DNA of 64,000 bases, taken from Schistocerca nitens (Eukaryota > Arthropoda > Insecta > Orthoptera > Acrididae). The notes under the pieces were generated by a model, which worked only from the letters and a program-made list of their open reading frames with translations, did no database searches and was not told the DNA's origin. Below, piece after piece: positions 11,716 through 22,513 of the stretch. The first letter of the stretch is position 1. The number at the start of each line of letters is the position of its first letter. The stretch is from assembly GCF_023898315.1 (NCBI RefSeq), contig NC_064623.1, positions 17,001,140-17,065,139 of the forward strand, given 5' to 3'. The position numbers and the translations under genes are program-made.

Positions 11716-12376
11716 ACTACTGTCTTTATGTGCCATTTGGATACTTCCTTCACAGTGTGTGGCGGCTTCTTTGCCCTAGAGTGTATATAGGGCCTCACAA
11801 AAAAACGAGAAGAATCAGAAGAGGAGGAGGAAACGAAAAGAAACTTTATGGTTTGAGAGGTTGGTAGAGAGGAATTGCAAAAAACTACAATCTCGCCAGA
11901 TTTTTGATGATTTCGCCTAGTGACGTCATGCAACATTGCCAGATTTCGTTCCCACTACTCCCCCATCTCACTGACAACACGGCAGAAGTAGGTGGCTCGT
12001 GTTAAGTACACAGGTCCAGATGGCGAGCGTAGCTCACATCCCACAGCTGTAAAATGGCGAGAAATTATCAAAAAACATTCTGTTTTTCTCCCACTCCTCT
12101 AATGTCACACTAGAAGTAGGTCTCTTGTGCAATGTTTAGAACCCAAGAGCCCACTTGCTCTGAGTTTTTAAAATGGCAGAAAATCTCAAAATCCAAGATG
12201 ATGTACGTTTCCTAAATTTAAAATGGCGGGTAATTAAAAAAGATCCAATTCGGTGTTTGTAGGTCAATTGTGCTGCTGCGTTCTTCTGCTCCTATCTGAC
12301 GTTACAGTCGGCGATGACGGAACTACGTCACTTGTCCTAAGTTTAATATCGAAGAGCGCACTTGTCCTACATTTAA
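11716..12376. other. Unassigned sequence
   Basis: Nothing recognised apart from three spaced AAAATGGC motifs at about 12050, 12170 and 12220, which hint at an eroded tandem repeat or old transposon interior. Confidence 0.3.
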
Positions 12377-12550
12377 TGTTGTCCTTGTGGTCTTCAGTCC
12401 AGAGACTGGTTTGATGCAGCTCTCCGTGCTACTCTATCCTGTGCAAGCTTCTTCATCTCCCAGTACCTACTGCAACCTACATCCTCCTGAATCTGCTTAG
12501 TGTATTCATCTCTTGGTCTCCCTCTACGATTTTTACCATCCACGCTTGAC
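12377..12550 (-). mobile_element. RTE-clade LINE, 3' end fragment
   Basis: It matches the 3' end of the RTE LINE at 55869-56050: both encode RGRPRDEYTKQI and KKLAQDRVA on the minus strand, and both end in a CTGAAGACCACAAGGACAA-like tail. The copy is 5' truncated at about 12550, as is usual for LINEs. Confidence 0.85.
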
Positions 12551-12703
12551 AATGGCTTTTTCGTAAATGCAATGTTATTCGTAGTTGACCGTGAAATGTG
12601 ATTCAAATAATCGGACTTCGTATTTAAATCGGTTCCAAAGACTGCTGCGGTAGGTGCGGACTCAAATCTAAATCTCAATATTAGAATAATTTGCCAGCCA
12701 TGT

Positions 12704-13185
12704 TGTTGTGACGTAACACTACGCCACACTGAGAAGGAAGCCGAAAGGCACGCGTACACACACGCCGACTGGCGTCAAGTCTGGAACAGGATACGTTATG
12801 ACTGCTATAAAGAAAATACGTAGCTTTGGAATATACTTAACTTTTAATGCTTCCTTTGGTACATCTCTCTTGACTATACAAATGAGACTCGTAAGATACA
12901 TGCACTGATACAATTGGCGCCTTGCTAAGTCGTAGCCATTAACTTAGCTGAAGGCTATTCTAACTGTCTCTCGGCAAATGAGAGCAAAGGCTTCGTCAGT
13001 ATAGTCGCTAGCAACGTCGTCGTACAACTGGGGGTCGAGTGCTAGTAAGTCTCTCGAGACCTGCCATGTGGTGGCGCTCGGTCTACGATCACACAGTGGC
13101 GACACGCGGGTCCGACATGTACTAATGGACCGCGGCCGATTTAAGCTACCACCTAGCAAGTGTGGTGTCTGGCAGTGACACCACA
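12704..13185 (-). mobile_element. Solo LTR, probable Ty3/gypsy type (fossil)
   Basis: A 482-bp segment that, on the minus strand, begins TGTGGTGTCACTGCC and ends CGTCACAACA, with TG...CA termini. It is flanked by a perfect 5-bp direct repeat CATGT at 12699-12703 and 13186-13190. No internal region is present, so it is a solo LTR left by recombination. I recall similar LTRs from locust genomes. The intact target repeat suggests an insertion that is not ancient. Confidence 0.8.
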
Positions 13186-13190
13186 CATGT

Positions 13191-14446
13191 CAATACGTCG
13201 TACAGAAGTGACTGTCTACTAAACATAAAAAGTTTACACAGTTAGTTAAATCAGATATATTCAACGAATAAGCCTACAGTTAAATAATTCTACTTACTTT
13301 CATAAATATAAATTCTTTACAGAATCGAGTGCCTAGTAAGATTGCAACTCGCAGTGTTCTTATATAACATCAAATATGGCGGTGTGCCAGTTAATAAAAT
13401 ATACGTGCTGCCCGCACCAGTTGTTCTGCAAGACCTCCTTCTTCTTAATCAAACATAAGAGTGTCATAATTGTATTTTGTTTTATCAGCGGCATAGCGCT
13501 GTAGTTCTGTGCCATAGGCTTTATTTATTTGTCAGAGATTAATTTCCGAGGAAACTCACGCACGGCATGCAAATGTGCCTTTATAAGGCTGTGGTAGGTG
13601 CTCACACGCAGGTCTCACTGATACGGGGCCATTAATGCTGCAACTTCAGAGCTTTCACGATTCAGTCAGTAGGAAGGCTGTGCAAATGAAGAACCATAGG
13701 AAAAATTTCAGAATGTATGAGAAAGTTCCGATGGCATGTGATGGTACAACGGTAAAACTTCCAAGTAGAAAAAGCCACAGTCTGAATACAGTTTGGCAAT
13801 AGCCATTATTTCCATTTTAAAGTTTTACAGTGCTGAGACTTGTCCACTATGCAACAGTCGAACGATGCAAATTCGTGTACCTTCTCCTACTATAAGTTGA
13901 TTAGTGAAGCGAATAAAAGCTATCGGTAAACGTGCTTTCAATACAAATGAAATGAACTACGGCTATTTGATGGTTCGATGCAGCATCTACATACAGGTCG
14001 TTGCGAAACTATTGGTTCAAATTAGTACATGAGGTAAAGAAAATAAAAAAAAGTATTTAGTTATGGTACATAGCGTCCCTGATGATGATTTCTGATGCGA
14101 GTGGTGTTTTACACAGAAGGCAGTCGTAACATTACGAGTATGTGGGTGAGTTATTCGTCCACCTAACGGTGGTATTTAGGAGAGCTGAACCTTTTGCCTG
14201 CCTGGGTACGAGTCGGCAGGACGAGAACGTCATGTGACCATTCCAGGCGAGTCCAGGGGTAGAGACAAGCAGAAGCAGTGCTGGAAATGAGGAACTCTCA
14301 AAGCTGGAAATTTGGAAAGCTGTTGTTCGGATGTCTTCGTGCAGGAGACAATACTCAAGAAATGGCGGAGTGTCAGACAGGCTGAAAAGTGGCTTTTTAC
14401 AGCTCTTTGAAAGTCTATAATAATTTACTGTGAAATGTTGATACAA
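13191..14446. other. Unassigned intron sequence
   Basis: No gene or repeat recognised over about 1.25 kb. Base composition is AT-rich and the open frames are short and unremarkable. It may be unique intron sequence. Confidence 0.3.
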
Positions 14447-14457
14447 ATCTGAGTACA

Positions 14458-14655
14458 AATGGTTCAGATGGCTCTGAGCACAATGGGACTTAACATCTGA
14501 GGTCATCAGTCCCCTAGAACTCAGAACTACTTGAACCTAACTAACCTAAGGACATCACACACATCCATGCCCGAGGCAGGATTCGAACCTGCGACCGCAG
14601 CAGTCGCGCGGTTCCGGACTGAAGCGCCTAGAACCGCTCGGCCACAGCGGCCGGC
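14458..14655 (-). mobile_element. tRNA-derived SINE, full length
   Basis: On the minus strand the head carries an A box (TGGCCGAGCGGTTCTAGGCG) and a B box (GGTTCGAATCC), then the body CTTAGGTTAGTTAGG and the terminal GAACCATTT. An 11-bp target duplication ATCTGAGTACA flanks it at 14447-14457 and 14656-14666 with no mismatch. The family recurs throughout the window. Confidence 0.93.
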
Positions 14656-14755
14656 ATCTGAGTACAGTTTACTATTTTGCAAGTAACTTTATTTCGATAT
14701 TCATTGCAAGAGCTATTAAAAAAACTTTCACAATTTAGGACTGGTTAATTGCATG

Positions 14756-15095
14756 CGTTAGCCAACGGCGTTCTCGGACTGGTAACATTGATTCCCGTCA
14801 GATCACCGAAGTTAAGCGCTTCGGGCTGGGGTAACACTTGGATGGGTGACCAACCGGTCTGCCGAACGATGTTGGCAAGCGGGGTGCACTCAGCCCTTGT
14901 GAGGCAAACTGAGGAACTACTTGACTGAGAAGTAGCGCCTCCGGTCCCGTAAACTGACATACAGCCGGGAGCGCGGTGTGCTGACCATGTGTCCCTCCAC
15001 ATCCGCATCCAGTGACGCCGCCTGTGGGCTGAGGATGGCACGGCGGCCGGTCGGTACCATTGGGCCTTCGTGGCCTGTTAGGACGGAGTTTAGTT
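14756..15095 (+). mobile_element. 5S rRNA-derived SINE (SINE3 type), copy 1
   Basis: The first ~120 bases are a recognisable 5S rRNA: GCCAACGGCGTT at the start, GATCACCGAAGTTAAGCGCT (box A region), CTTGGATGGGTGACC (box C) and GTTGGC at the end of the 5S part. A body of about 215 bases follows, ending GGAGTTTAGTTTT. TTAATTGCATG flanks it at 14745-14755 and 15096-15106. It would use the internal 5S promoter of RNA polymerase III. It is a retroposon and not a 5S gene, because the same body follows all three copies in the window. Confidence 0.9.
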
Positions 15096-15107
15096 TTAAT
15101 TGCATGT

Positions 15108-15309
15108 GTTCAAATGGTTCAAATCGCTCTAAGCAGTATGGGACTTAACATCTGAGGCCATTAGTCCCCTAGACTTAGAACTACTTAAATCTAACTAACC
15201 TAAGGACGTCACACACTTCCATACCCATGGCAGGATTCGAACCTGCGACCGTTTCAGCAGCGCTGTTCCGAACTGAAGTGCCTAGAACTGCTTGGCCACA
15301 GCGGTCGGC
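15108..15309 (-). mobile_element. tRNA-derived SINE at the 5S-SINE target site
   Basis: Same family as 14458-14655, with B box GGTTCGAATCC on the minus strand. Its target duplication TAATTGCATGT (15097-15107 and 15310-15320) overlaps the right target duplication of the 5S SINE, so TAATTGCATG occurs three times. The two SINEs entered the same site in succession. Confidence 0.92.
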
Positions 15310-15599
15310 TAATTGCATGTTTTCGCGGACACCACAATTGAAAAGAGGACCTGAAGACACTTCTGTCAAGAAGGCATAAATAAGCGCTTAAACAATATTT
15401 AACAACAAACTGTTGTCATTTATCGTGACCATGCTTGCGCAAGAATACTGACATTCATTTTTGAAGAAACTTTTCTTTACATTTCTTTCTTTAAATATTG
15501 TTGTACTCTTTTTAGTTTAGTCTTGGAAGTGCTCATATTGTGTCACATCATGTCTATACAGCTTAAGAACGATGTATTTTTGGTTGGGACGGCTTTCAG

Positions 15600-15945
15600 A
15601 CAACGGAAAAGCAGACTGTAGCTAACACTGTGGGAGGCAAGTGGGACATTTCGAGTGGAGAGCTCAAGGGACCGATTCTGCGTAGTCTTATGTTCGTTCT
15701 TGAAGAAGGCAGACCTTTCTGAGGTGACGTCAGTTATTTGGTGGAGGGTGTGATTAATTCTGGGAGGTGAACGGCTGCTTGAGACTTTAACTTCGAGGAC
15801 ATTTTTATGCTTGGATGTTCGCTCTCGAAGAAGGTAGGCCCGCATGTGGTATCGTGTGGTTTTTGATGGAGTCGGTGGTAGATTGTCGGTGGTGAACGAC
15901 GGCTACCATACTTTAATTTCTCAAGGGGCTTCACATTTCGAGCGG
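15600..15945. repeat. Imperfect ~125-bp tandem repeat
   Basis: About 2.5 diverged copies share GTTCGYTCTYGAAGAAGG followed by GTGG...GGTGTGATT/GATTGT...GGGAGGTGAACGGC-like sequence, near 15690, 15820 and 15880. The rest of 15321-16640 is unassigned, with an AATAAA at about 16276 but no supporting gene. Confidence 0.5.
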
Positions 15946-16649
15946 TCTGAATGTGCTGCAGAGAAGGAGTCTAATTTTTTCCACTTATATGAAGATAAAC
16001 AGATTATGAGTTTCTGCTCCTCATCTCGTGTGTGCAAATTTGTGAATCATCATGTTGAACTCTGAACTGTTATGAGCTGGTGAATATTTCTTGCACTGCG
16101 ATTACGAAATGGACTTAGTTTTCACCGTACGTCTGGTGACTATATAGTCTGGGGATTTTGCTACCATTCTCGTAACGCTCTCAACAAAGCTTTACTGCAT
16201 TTGGTAAGGGTATTGTCCGTCTGTACTTTAACTATCGTAGGACCACTTTTTGTTTATTTGAGATGTACTTTTTTGAATAAACGTTATTCAGCATGTTTCG
16301 CTGTCGTCTACTTCAATAACAGACGTTAGAATAGAACCGTTGTACTAAATTATTCATTTAACTTTTATTTTTATGTTCATTTTATTAACTTTAATTGTAG
16401 CCAATGCGTAGGCTATTTGACTGCAGGATCGCAGCCACATGTTATTTTTTGCAGCAGAATAGCTGCAGGGCATGAAAGCAGACGTGTGGGGCTGACAGTA
16501 TGACTACACTAAGCGATTCTTTTTGAACAGAGCCGTACACATTTCAAGTATCTAAAGTACGAGTAAGCGCAGCCAAAACCGCAGCTAGTTTGCTGGTATA
16601 AGATGCGGCTTGGAACAGCAACTGCACAGCAGCAGCAACCGTTAACAGC

Positions 16650-17160
16650 TAATTACAGCAGTGGCGCGCAGAGGAATTGCTCGAATGCGTGAACATTGCC
16701 CTGTATGCATGCAGTATATCACCAGACCATTGACTATCATGTCTGTTCGAAGGTACGTGGCATGTCTGCAGGGGTACTAGCAGCCACAGAAATTCTAGTG
16801 GCAAGGCCTTCTTCTGTTTTCGCAATAGTTTCGCTCACCAGCTGTTTCAAATGCTTCCCAGAGATGGAAATCGAGACACTTGAGGTTAGGTGACCTAGAT
16901 GGTCAGTCCACAGGGCCACCTTGGCCGACCCATCGATTCCCAAAGCTGGCTCTCAGATGATTCCTCACAGCAGTGCTGAAATGGGCTGGCACCGCACCAT
17001 CGTGATGGAAGTACATCCTTTGTCTAATATTCAGAGGTGTATCCTCCAGCAGTTCTGGTGACACATGTTCCACGAACATGCGGTATCTCCCCATCCGTTG
17101 AGGTGGAATCTAAGAATGTACAGTCCAATCAACCTATCACCGAGAACGCCGACCCACACA
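16650..17160 (-). mobile_element. Mariner-like transposase remnant (long-TIR family)
   Basis: Reading leftward from 17160, fragments match the transposase at 46538-48172: VWVGVLGDRLIG, LLEDTPLNIRQRM, FHHDGAVPAHFS (second catalytic Asp) and GNRWVGQGGPVDW. Sequence down to 16660 resembles the C-terminal tail. Frames change several times and no terminal repeat is visible. It abuts the LINE that starts near 17160. Confidence 0.7.
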
Positions 17161-17255
17161 TTATCTGCTCCTTTAACTAAACTCTGTCATAGATTCGTCG
17201 AACAAAAATCTGTACCAATTAGTTGGAAGAAGCACAGTGTGCACATGTCTACAAG

Positions 17256-17575
17256 AAAAATTAAAACTAAACTCTTCCGAAACAGGCCATGGGGGCCCAA
17301 AGGTACCAAACGGCCGCCATGTTATCCTCAGCCCACAGGTATCACCGGATGCGGATATGGAGGGACATGTGGTCAGCACTCCACTCTCCCAACTGTGTAT
17401 GAGTTTCCGAGACCAGAGCCGCTACTTTTCAGCCAAGTAGCTCCTCAGTTTGCCTCACAAGGGCTGAGTGCACCCCACTTGCCAACAGCACTCAGCAGAC
17501 CAGATGGTCGCCCATCCAAGTGCTAACCCAGCCTGACAGGAACTGGTGTTACCACTGCGGCAAGGCTGTTGGCCC
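17256..17575 (-). mobile_element. 5S rRNA-derived SINE, copy 2
   Basis: Minus-strand copy of the 14756-15095 family: the 5S-like head ends at about 17575 and the 3' end (GAGTTTAGTTTTAATT) lies at 17256. Flanks GTCTACAAG (17247-17255) and GTCTACATG (17576-17584) form a 9-bp target duplication with one mismatch. It lies inside the LINE. Confidence 0.85.
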
Positions 17576-17996
17576 GTCTACATGACAGCTATCCACCAAA
17601 CTACCGTCCAGTATCCTAGACATCGATTTGTTGTAGAATCTTAGAACATATTCTCACCTCAAACATAATGAGGTACATGAAACAGAGTGACCTCCTCCAT
17701 GCAAACCAGCATCGACTCCGAAGACATCGATCAAGAGAAACCTACCTGACACATTTCTCACATGGTATACCAAAAGCTTTGGATCAAGACAGCCTGGTAG
17801 ATGCACTATTTCTTGATTTCCGAAAAGTATTTGACTCAGTGCGACATATATACTCATTATCAAAAGTACGATCGTATGTACTACCAAGGCGAAGTTTGTG
17901 TCTGTATGGTAGATTTTGTGGTAAGGAGTAAGGAGAATGTTGCTAATGGTGAGTCGTCGACAGATGTAGATGTGTTGCTGTTCCTGTTGTAAATTA

Positions 17997-18168
17997 GTGA
18001 CTTTGTGGACAATATAGAAGTAATCTCGGGTGTGCCCCAGAGAACTGTATTGGGACCCTTGCTGTTTGTGTTGTATATTTGTGACTTTTTGGACAATATA
18101 GAAGTAATCTCTGGTGTGTCCCAGAGAACTGTGTTGGGACCCTTGCTGTTCATGTTGTATATTAGTGA
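17997..18168 (+). repeat. 86-bp tandem duplication inside a LINE reverse transcriptase
   Basis: Two adjacent copies, about 17997-18082 and 18083-18168, both contain GTGACTTTnTGGACAATATAGAAGTAATCT-type sequence and encode the SGVPQ-TVLGPLLF block of the reverse transcriptase. They differ at about six positions, so the duplication happened some time after insertion. Confidence 0.8.
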
Positions 18169-18729
18169 TTTTTCGCAGACGATGTAGTTATCTACAATAA
18201 AGTATTGTCTGAAAGAAGCTGCATAAATATTCAGTCAATATCTTGATAAACGTTTCGAAGTGGTGCAAAGAATGGCAATTTGGTTTAAATTTTCAGAAAT
18301 TGTGCTCTTCACAAGACGAAAAAACGTAGTGTTCAGCTACTATAATATCAATGAGTCACAGTTCGAATCAGGCAACTCGTAGACCTCGAGGTGGTAGACC
18401 TCGCATTTTTGGCGGAATACTGGGGAAATGCTATCAGTCTCCAAATAAAGTGGCTTACAAATCATTCGAGCGATCTGTTCCAGAGTACTACTCTAGTGTA
18501 TGGGACCCACATCTAACAGGACTAACAGAGGATATTGATTGTATACAGAGAAGGACAGCACAAAAGCACAAATGGTCGCAGGTTAGTCTGACCTGTGGGA
18601 GAGAGTCACAGAGACGCTGAAGAAACTGAACTGACAGAATCTTGAAAGTAGGTGTAAACTGTCCAAAGAAAGCCTATTTACCACGTTCTAGGAATGACGA
18701 CTCCAGGAGTGTACCAGAATCCCCTACAC

Positions 18730-18940
18730 AGCTTAGTGTATTCATCTCTTGGTCTCCCTCTACGATTTTTTCCCCTCCACGCTTCCTTCCAGTACTGAAT
18801 TGGTGATCTCTTGATGCCTCAGGTCGTGTCCTACCAACCGATCCCTTCTTCTAGTCAAGTTAGACCACAAATTCCTCTTTTCCCCATTTCTTTTCAGTAA
18901 GTCCACATTAATTACGTGATCTACCCATTTAATCTAAAGC
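18730..18940 (-). mobile_element. RTE-clade LINE fragment
   Basis: It matches the 55990-56205 part of the RTE LINE, with the complement of CCTACCAACCGATCCCTTC and TGATCTACCCATTTAATCT. Both ends are truncated. Confidence 0.8.
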
Positions 18941-19019
18941 GAAAAATGTCCATACACGACAGAGTGTGCCCAGGATTCTTAAATAAGTAATAAACTTCGA
19001 TGCAGAAACCAATACCATA

Positions 19020-19510
19020 CAGCCGCGCACTCAAACGCGCTGCTTCCCGAGCGGGAGGGCACGAATCCGCCCGGTGGATTAGTGTCGAGGTCCGGTGTGC
19101 CGGCCAGCCTGTGGATGGTTTCTAAGGCGGTTTTCCATCTATCTCGCTGAATGCGGGCTGGTTCCCCTTATTCCCCCTCAGTTACACTATGTCGGCCATT
19201 GATGCGCAAACACTGTCTCCACGTACGCGTACAACTTAATTACTGTACCACGCAAATATTTGGGGTTACACTCATCTGGTATGACATGTTCCCAGGGGGA
19301 AGGGAGCAGGGGGGTCCACTTGGGGCCGAACCGCACAATAACCCTGGGTTCGGTGTGGGGCGGGGGTGGGGTGGGTGGACTGCTGCGGCCTGTTGTGCAG
19401 TTGTGAGCCACTGAGGGTTACAGCAGGACGAAGCCTCTCCGTCGTTTCTAGGTCCTGAGATTAATACACACTACAATACACAATACCATACAAATACATT
19501 TTAGAACGTT
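19020..19510 (+). repeat. Probable SINE-like dispersed repeat with AATAC-type tail
   Basis: A GC-rich body of about 420 bp ends in TTTCTAGGTCCTGAGATTA followed by an irregular (AATACAC)n tail at 19460-19505, the layout of a retroposon. I recall a similar repeat in locust genomes but found no second copy in this window. No target duplication was confirmed. Confidence 0.4.
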
Positions 19511-20150
19511 TAGTGTTACATTCATATCTGTTATTATCTCCCCTTCCATTGATGAGAGGTGAGTGGGGACATTTGGTGTACTGTCATTTGCAAAGCTATT
19601 CTCTTTGAATTCAACAAACATAAAAATGTTTTCCCGGACTTCACTGATTGGTAACAGCTGACTTCCCTTTCATTAATGTGTCTTCTTCTCATAGGGCTCT
19701 TCAGTAATGGTGTGCTTGAAATCTACTCCTGCGGCTGCGATGCGTTCTGTTACGACGCCTGATTTTCTAGGTTTAGTTGAACTCAACAAGTGTCCAGACC
19801 GCTTCACTATACTGCTGCCTTTGTTCTGTAGGTTGGGCTGTCTATCGTCTGCACGCAGATGACCGCAAAACAGTACGAAGAGATCGCTCTTGAAGCCGCA
19901 AGAAACTGCGATACTCAGGTAAGGCCAACTTGACAACAGCTGTTCTCATTCCTCACGGAGAGAAACATTTCATGTTGAATAACCTTCTCACAAATACAGG
20001 ACTGACTCACTTGCCATTTCTTCCTGTGCCCTCATTATTGGAACACTGGTGCAAGTTTAACTGCACTGGCTGTATAACACAAAATTCACTTTTCCCACAC
20101 AAGTGAGGTCATGATGTGCGTGAAGCCTACTTCTAACCTTTGTAGTGAAC
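19511..20150. other. Unassigned intron sequence
   Basis: No gene or repeat boundary recognised. Confidence 0.3.
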
Positions 20151-20154
20151 AAAA

Positions 20155-20400
20155 TCAAACAATGGAAAATCCAGGATGGAAAGTAACAATATCATGAAAA
20201 GTCAAGTTGCCACTCACCATATAGCGGAGATGCTGAGTAGCAGGCACAACAAAATGACGGCCACAAATAAAAATTCGGCCAGCAGGACCTCCGTCAAAAA
20301 TAGACGAAAGACACACACACACACACGCTCATGCAAACGCATCTCATACACACATGACTGCAGTCTATGACAACTGAAGCCACACGTGGACAGTTACATA
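20155..20400 (+). repeat. Dispersed repeat with CA-rich segment
   Basis: The stretch containing GCCACTCACCATATAGCGGA and a (CA)n run near 20310 resembles a high-copy orthopteran repeat that I recall from memory. It is followed at 20470-20630 by a pyrimidine-rich tract (TCTCC repeats). Neither part looks coding. Confidence 0.4.
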
Positions 20401-20755
20401 CCCCAACATAGTAAGTTACCTAGCGAACCCAACAATGCTTCGCAGTTGCTAAACACGGTACTCCATAATCTGCTTCTGCCCTCTCTTCAAGTCCATCTCC
20501 TCTTCCTCCCTTTCTCTCTGTCAACCACCGCCTGTCCCCCGCTCTCTGTTCATATCCTCTCTATATCCATTTTCTCCCTCTCCACTCCCTGCTCTCTCCA
20601 TCTCCTCTCCTCCTCTCTTTCTGGCCTTGAGCTTTGATTGTCTTTATTACCAACATATCGTTGACTGGGAATCGAAGTCGCTTAATGGGTGAATCGCATA
20701 CGGAGCATGACAGACCTCTCTTGCTGCTGAATCGGTGAACGGGTGGGTTACAAAG

Positions 20756-21335
20756 TACAGCGTGATTATAAGTAAAGTTAAACTTTCAAAACGCTGTACA
20801 AATAACACCACTGGTCAGACTGACGTCAAATTGCAATTGGATATTATCGGAGAAGTGGGAAAACGTATGGCAGAAGAAAAAAAATCGTGTGAAAATTGAT
20901 CAGTAGATGGCGCTGTAACTAAAAACACCTGTCATGCACACCACCGTATAAAGTTGGTTTAAGCACTGCGACGTTGGCCATGACTGTCTGAATGCAGGAT
21001 CGCGCTCTACTCGTAAAGCTGTATTACAAGAATGGTGACTGTGCACACGTCGCTCTGCAGAAGTTCCGGGCACTGAAGGGTTTGCAAACAGGCGTTGGTC
21101 CGATGACTGCTGTGGATCTGGAGAAAATGATTCGGAAATTCGAAAACACGGGATCTTTTGATGTGCAACCTGGTAGAGGGAGGTAACGAATTGATTCGAC
21201 GTCAGTGGAAGCAGCGGCCACGGCAATTCGGGAAGAGACGAGTGTTGCTCTGCAAACGTATAGTGCACGGAGAATTGTCCGAACATTGGACATACCCGTG
21301 AGCAAGGTGCGTAAAATCATACAACACTTCCTTCT
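20756..21335 (+). mobile_element. Mariner-like element, 5' part only
   Basis: An ATG at 20992 opens a frame typical of the N-terminal helix-turn-helix of the long-TIR mariner-like family ([20 protein letters not shown], then [11 protein letters not shown]). A TAA stop follows at 21184, and the reading resumes in the same style (AREE/SARRIVRTLDIPVSKV). The element is cut off at about 21335, where an unrelated hairpin repeat begins. Confidence 0.7.
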
Positions 21336-21346
21336 TTATATATGAG

Positions 21347-21482
21347 GACAGTAACTGTTCTCGAAAGAACAGAATACTGTTGATGACCATGCAGCTTTTC
21401 CCTGGAATAAATGATGACTAACTGAAACCCTCAGCTGCCGACAGGTGTTGTTGATTCTGTTCTTTCGAGAACAGTTACTGTC
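21347..21482. repeat. Short hairpin-ended element (136 bp)
   Basis: 29-bp perfect inverted ends begin GACAGTAACTGTTCTCGAAA at 21347-21375 and 21454-21482. The interior (GATGACCATGCAGC to CAACAACACCTGTCGGC-like sequence) recurs inverted at about 21805-21925, next to the tandem units. It looks like a MITE or a rearranged terminal repeat. Confidence 0.7.
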
Positions 21483-22295
21483 TTCATATATATAGTTAAA
21501 GGCTACCCAGCCATTGACCTTCGTCTGTGCGAATGCGCACATGTTGCCAAAACTCTTAAGGGAATCGCCAAAGCGTGCGCGAGTAATGAGTGAATGGGAA
21601 AATGTCTATAAGGTACATTACATATGTAGAATTCTGGACAGTTGGGAATGTGAGTCTCACGGGAAGCGTGCAAGGGATAAGTCCCTGCAGTCACGCCATT
21701 CATCTGTGTCCTCGATGACTCAGATGGATAGAGCGTCTGCCATGTAAGCAGGAGATCCCGGGTTCGAGTCCCAGTCGGGGCACACATTTTCAGCTGTCCA
21801 CATCGAGGTATATAAACAACACCTGTCGGCAGCTGAGGGTTTCAGTTAGCCATCATTTATCCCAGGGAAAAGCTGCATGGTCATCAACAGTATTCTGTTC
21901 TTTCGAGAAGAGTTACTGTCTTCATATATATATAGTTAAAGGCTACCCAGCCATTGACCTTCGTCTGTGCGAATGCGCACAGGTTGCCCAAACTCTTACG
22001 GGAATCGCCAAAGCGTGCGCGAGTAATGAGTGAATGGGCAAATGTCTATAAGGTACATTACATATGTAGAATTGTGGACAGTTGGGAATGTCAGTCTCAC
22101 GGGAAGCGTGCAAGGGATAAGTCCCTGCAGTCGCGCTATTCATCTGTGTCCTCGGTGGCTCAGATGGATAGAGCGTCTGCCATGTAAGCAGGAGATCCCG
22201 GGTTCGAGTCCCGGTCGGGGCACACATTTTCAGCTGTCCACATCGAGGTATATCAACAACACCTGTCGGCAGCTGAGGGTTTCAGTTAGTCATCA
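21483..22295 (+). repeat. Two 440-bp direct repeats with a tRNA-like module
   Basis: Unit 1 (about 21486-21925) and unit 2 (about 21926-22295, incomplete) are 440 bp apart and about 96% alike. Each holds GGCTCAGATGGATAGAGCG (A-box region) and GGGTTCGAGTCCC (B box) ending CGGGGCACA, a tRNA-like fold with an imperfect acceptor stem and no pyrimidine at the position before the anticodon. That, and the duplication, argue for a SINE-like repeat instead of tRNA genes. Confidence 0.75.
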
Positions 22296-22331
22296 TTTAC
22301 TTCCTTCTTTGCTATCCACTCAAAATTACCC

Positions 22332-22432
22332 AAAACCTAACTAACCTAAGGACATCACACACATCCATGCCCGAGGCAGGATTCGAACCTGCGACCGTGG
22401 CAGTGGCGCGGTTCCGGACTGCGCGCCTAGAA
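22332..22432 (-). mobile_element. tRNA-derived SINE fragment
   Basis: Internal part of the common SINE family, with complement of GGTTCGAATCC and CTTAGGTTAGTTAGG, truncated at both ends. No target duplication is present. Confidence 0.85.
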
Positions 22433-22513
22433 GGAGCTTAAGAGCGTCGCACAACAACAGCAAAATGTCTCCAACATAAAACACGTCCGATCTCCGTAAT
22501 AGCTTCACACAGT

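Larger units (their letters stand above)
17160..18725 (+). mobile_element. CR1/Jockey-type LINE, RT region, interrupted by a 5S SINE
   Basis: Recognisable blocks in order are FVEQKSVPISWK (about 17200), PPNYRPVS (about 17600, after the SINE), DALFLDFRKVFDS (about 17800, RT motif A), SGVPQRTVLGPLLF (about 18030, duplicated), then LTGLTEDIDCIQRRTA (about 18520) and thumb/tail sequence to 18725. There are many stops and frameshifts, so the copy is dead. The family is the same as, or close to, 38465-39850 and 52790-53435. Confidence 0.75.

Noticed and set aside
14760-14878. A functional 5S rRNA gene
   Set aside because: All three 5S-like sequences continue into the same unrelated body and have target duplications, so they are SINEs.
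21715-22225. Two functional tRNA genes
   Set aside because: The acceptor stem does not pair well, the position before the anticodon is not a pyrimidine, and both lie in a duplicated repeat.
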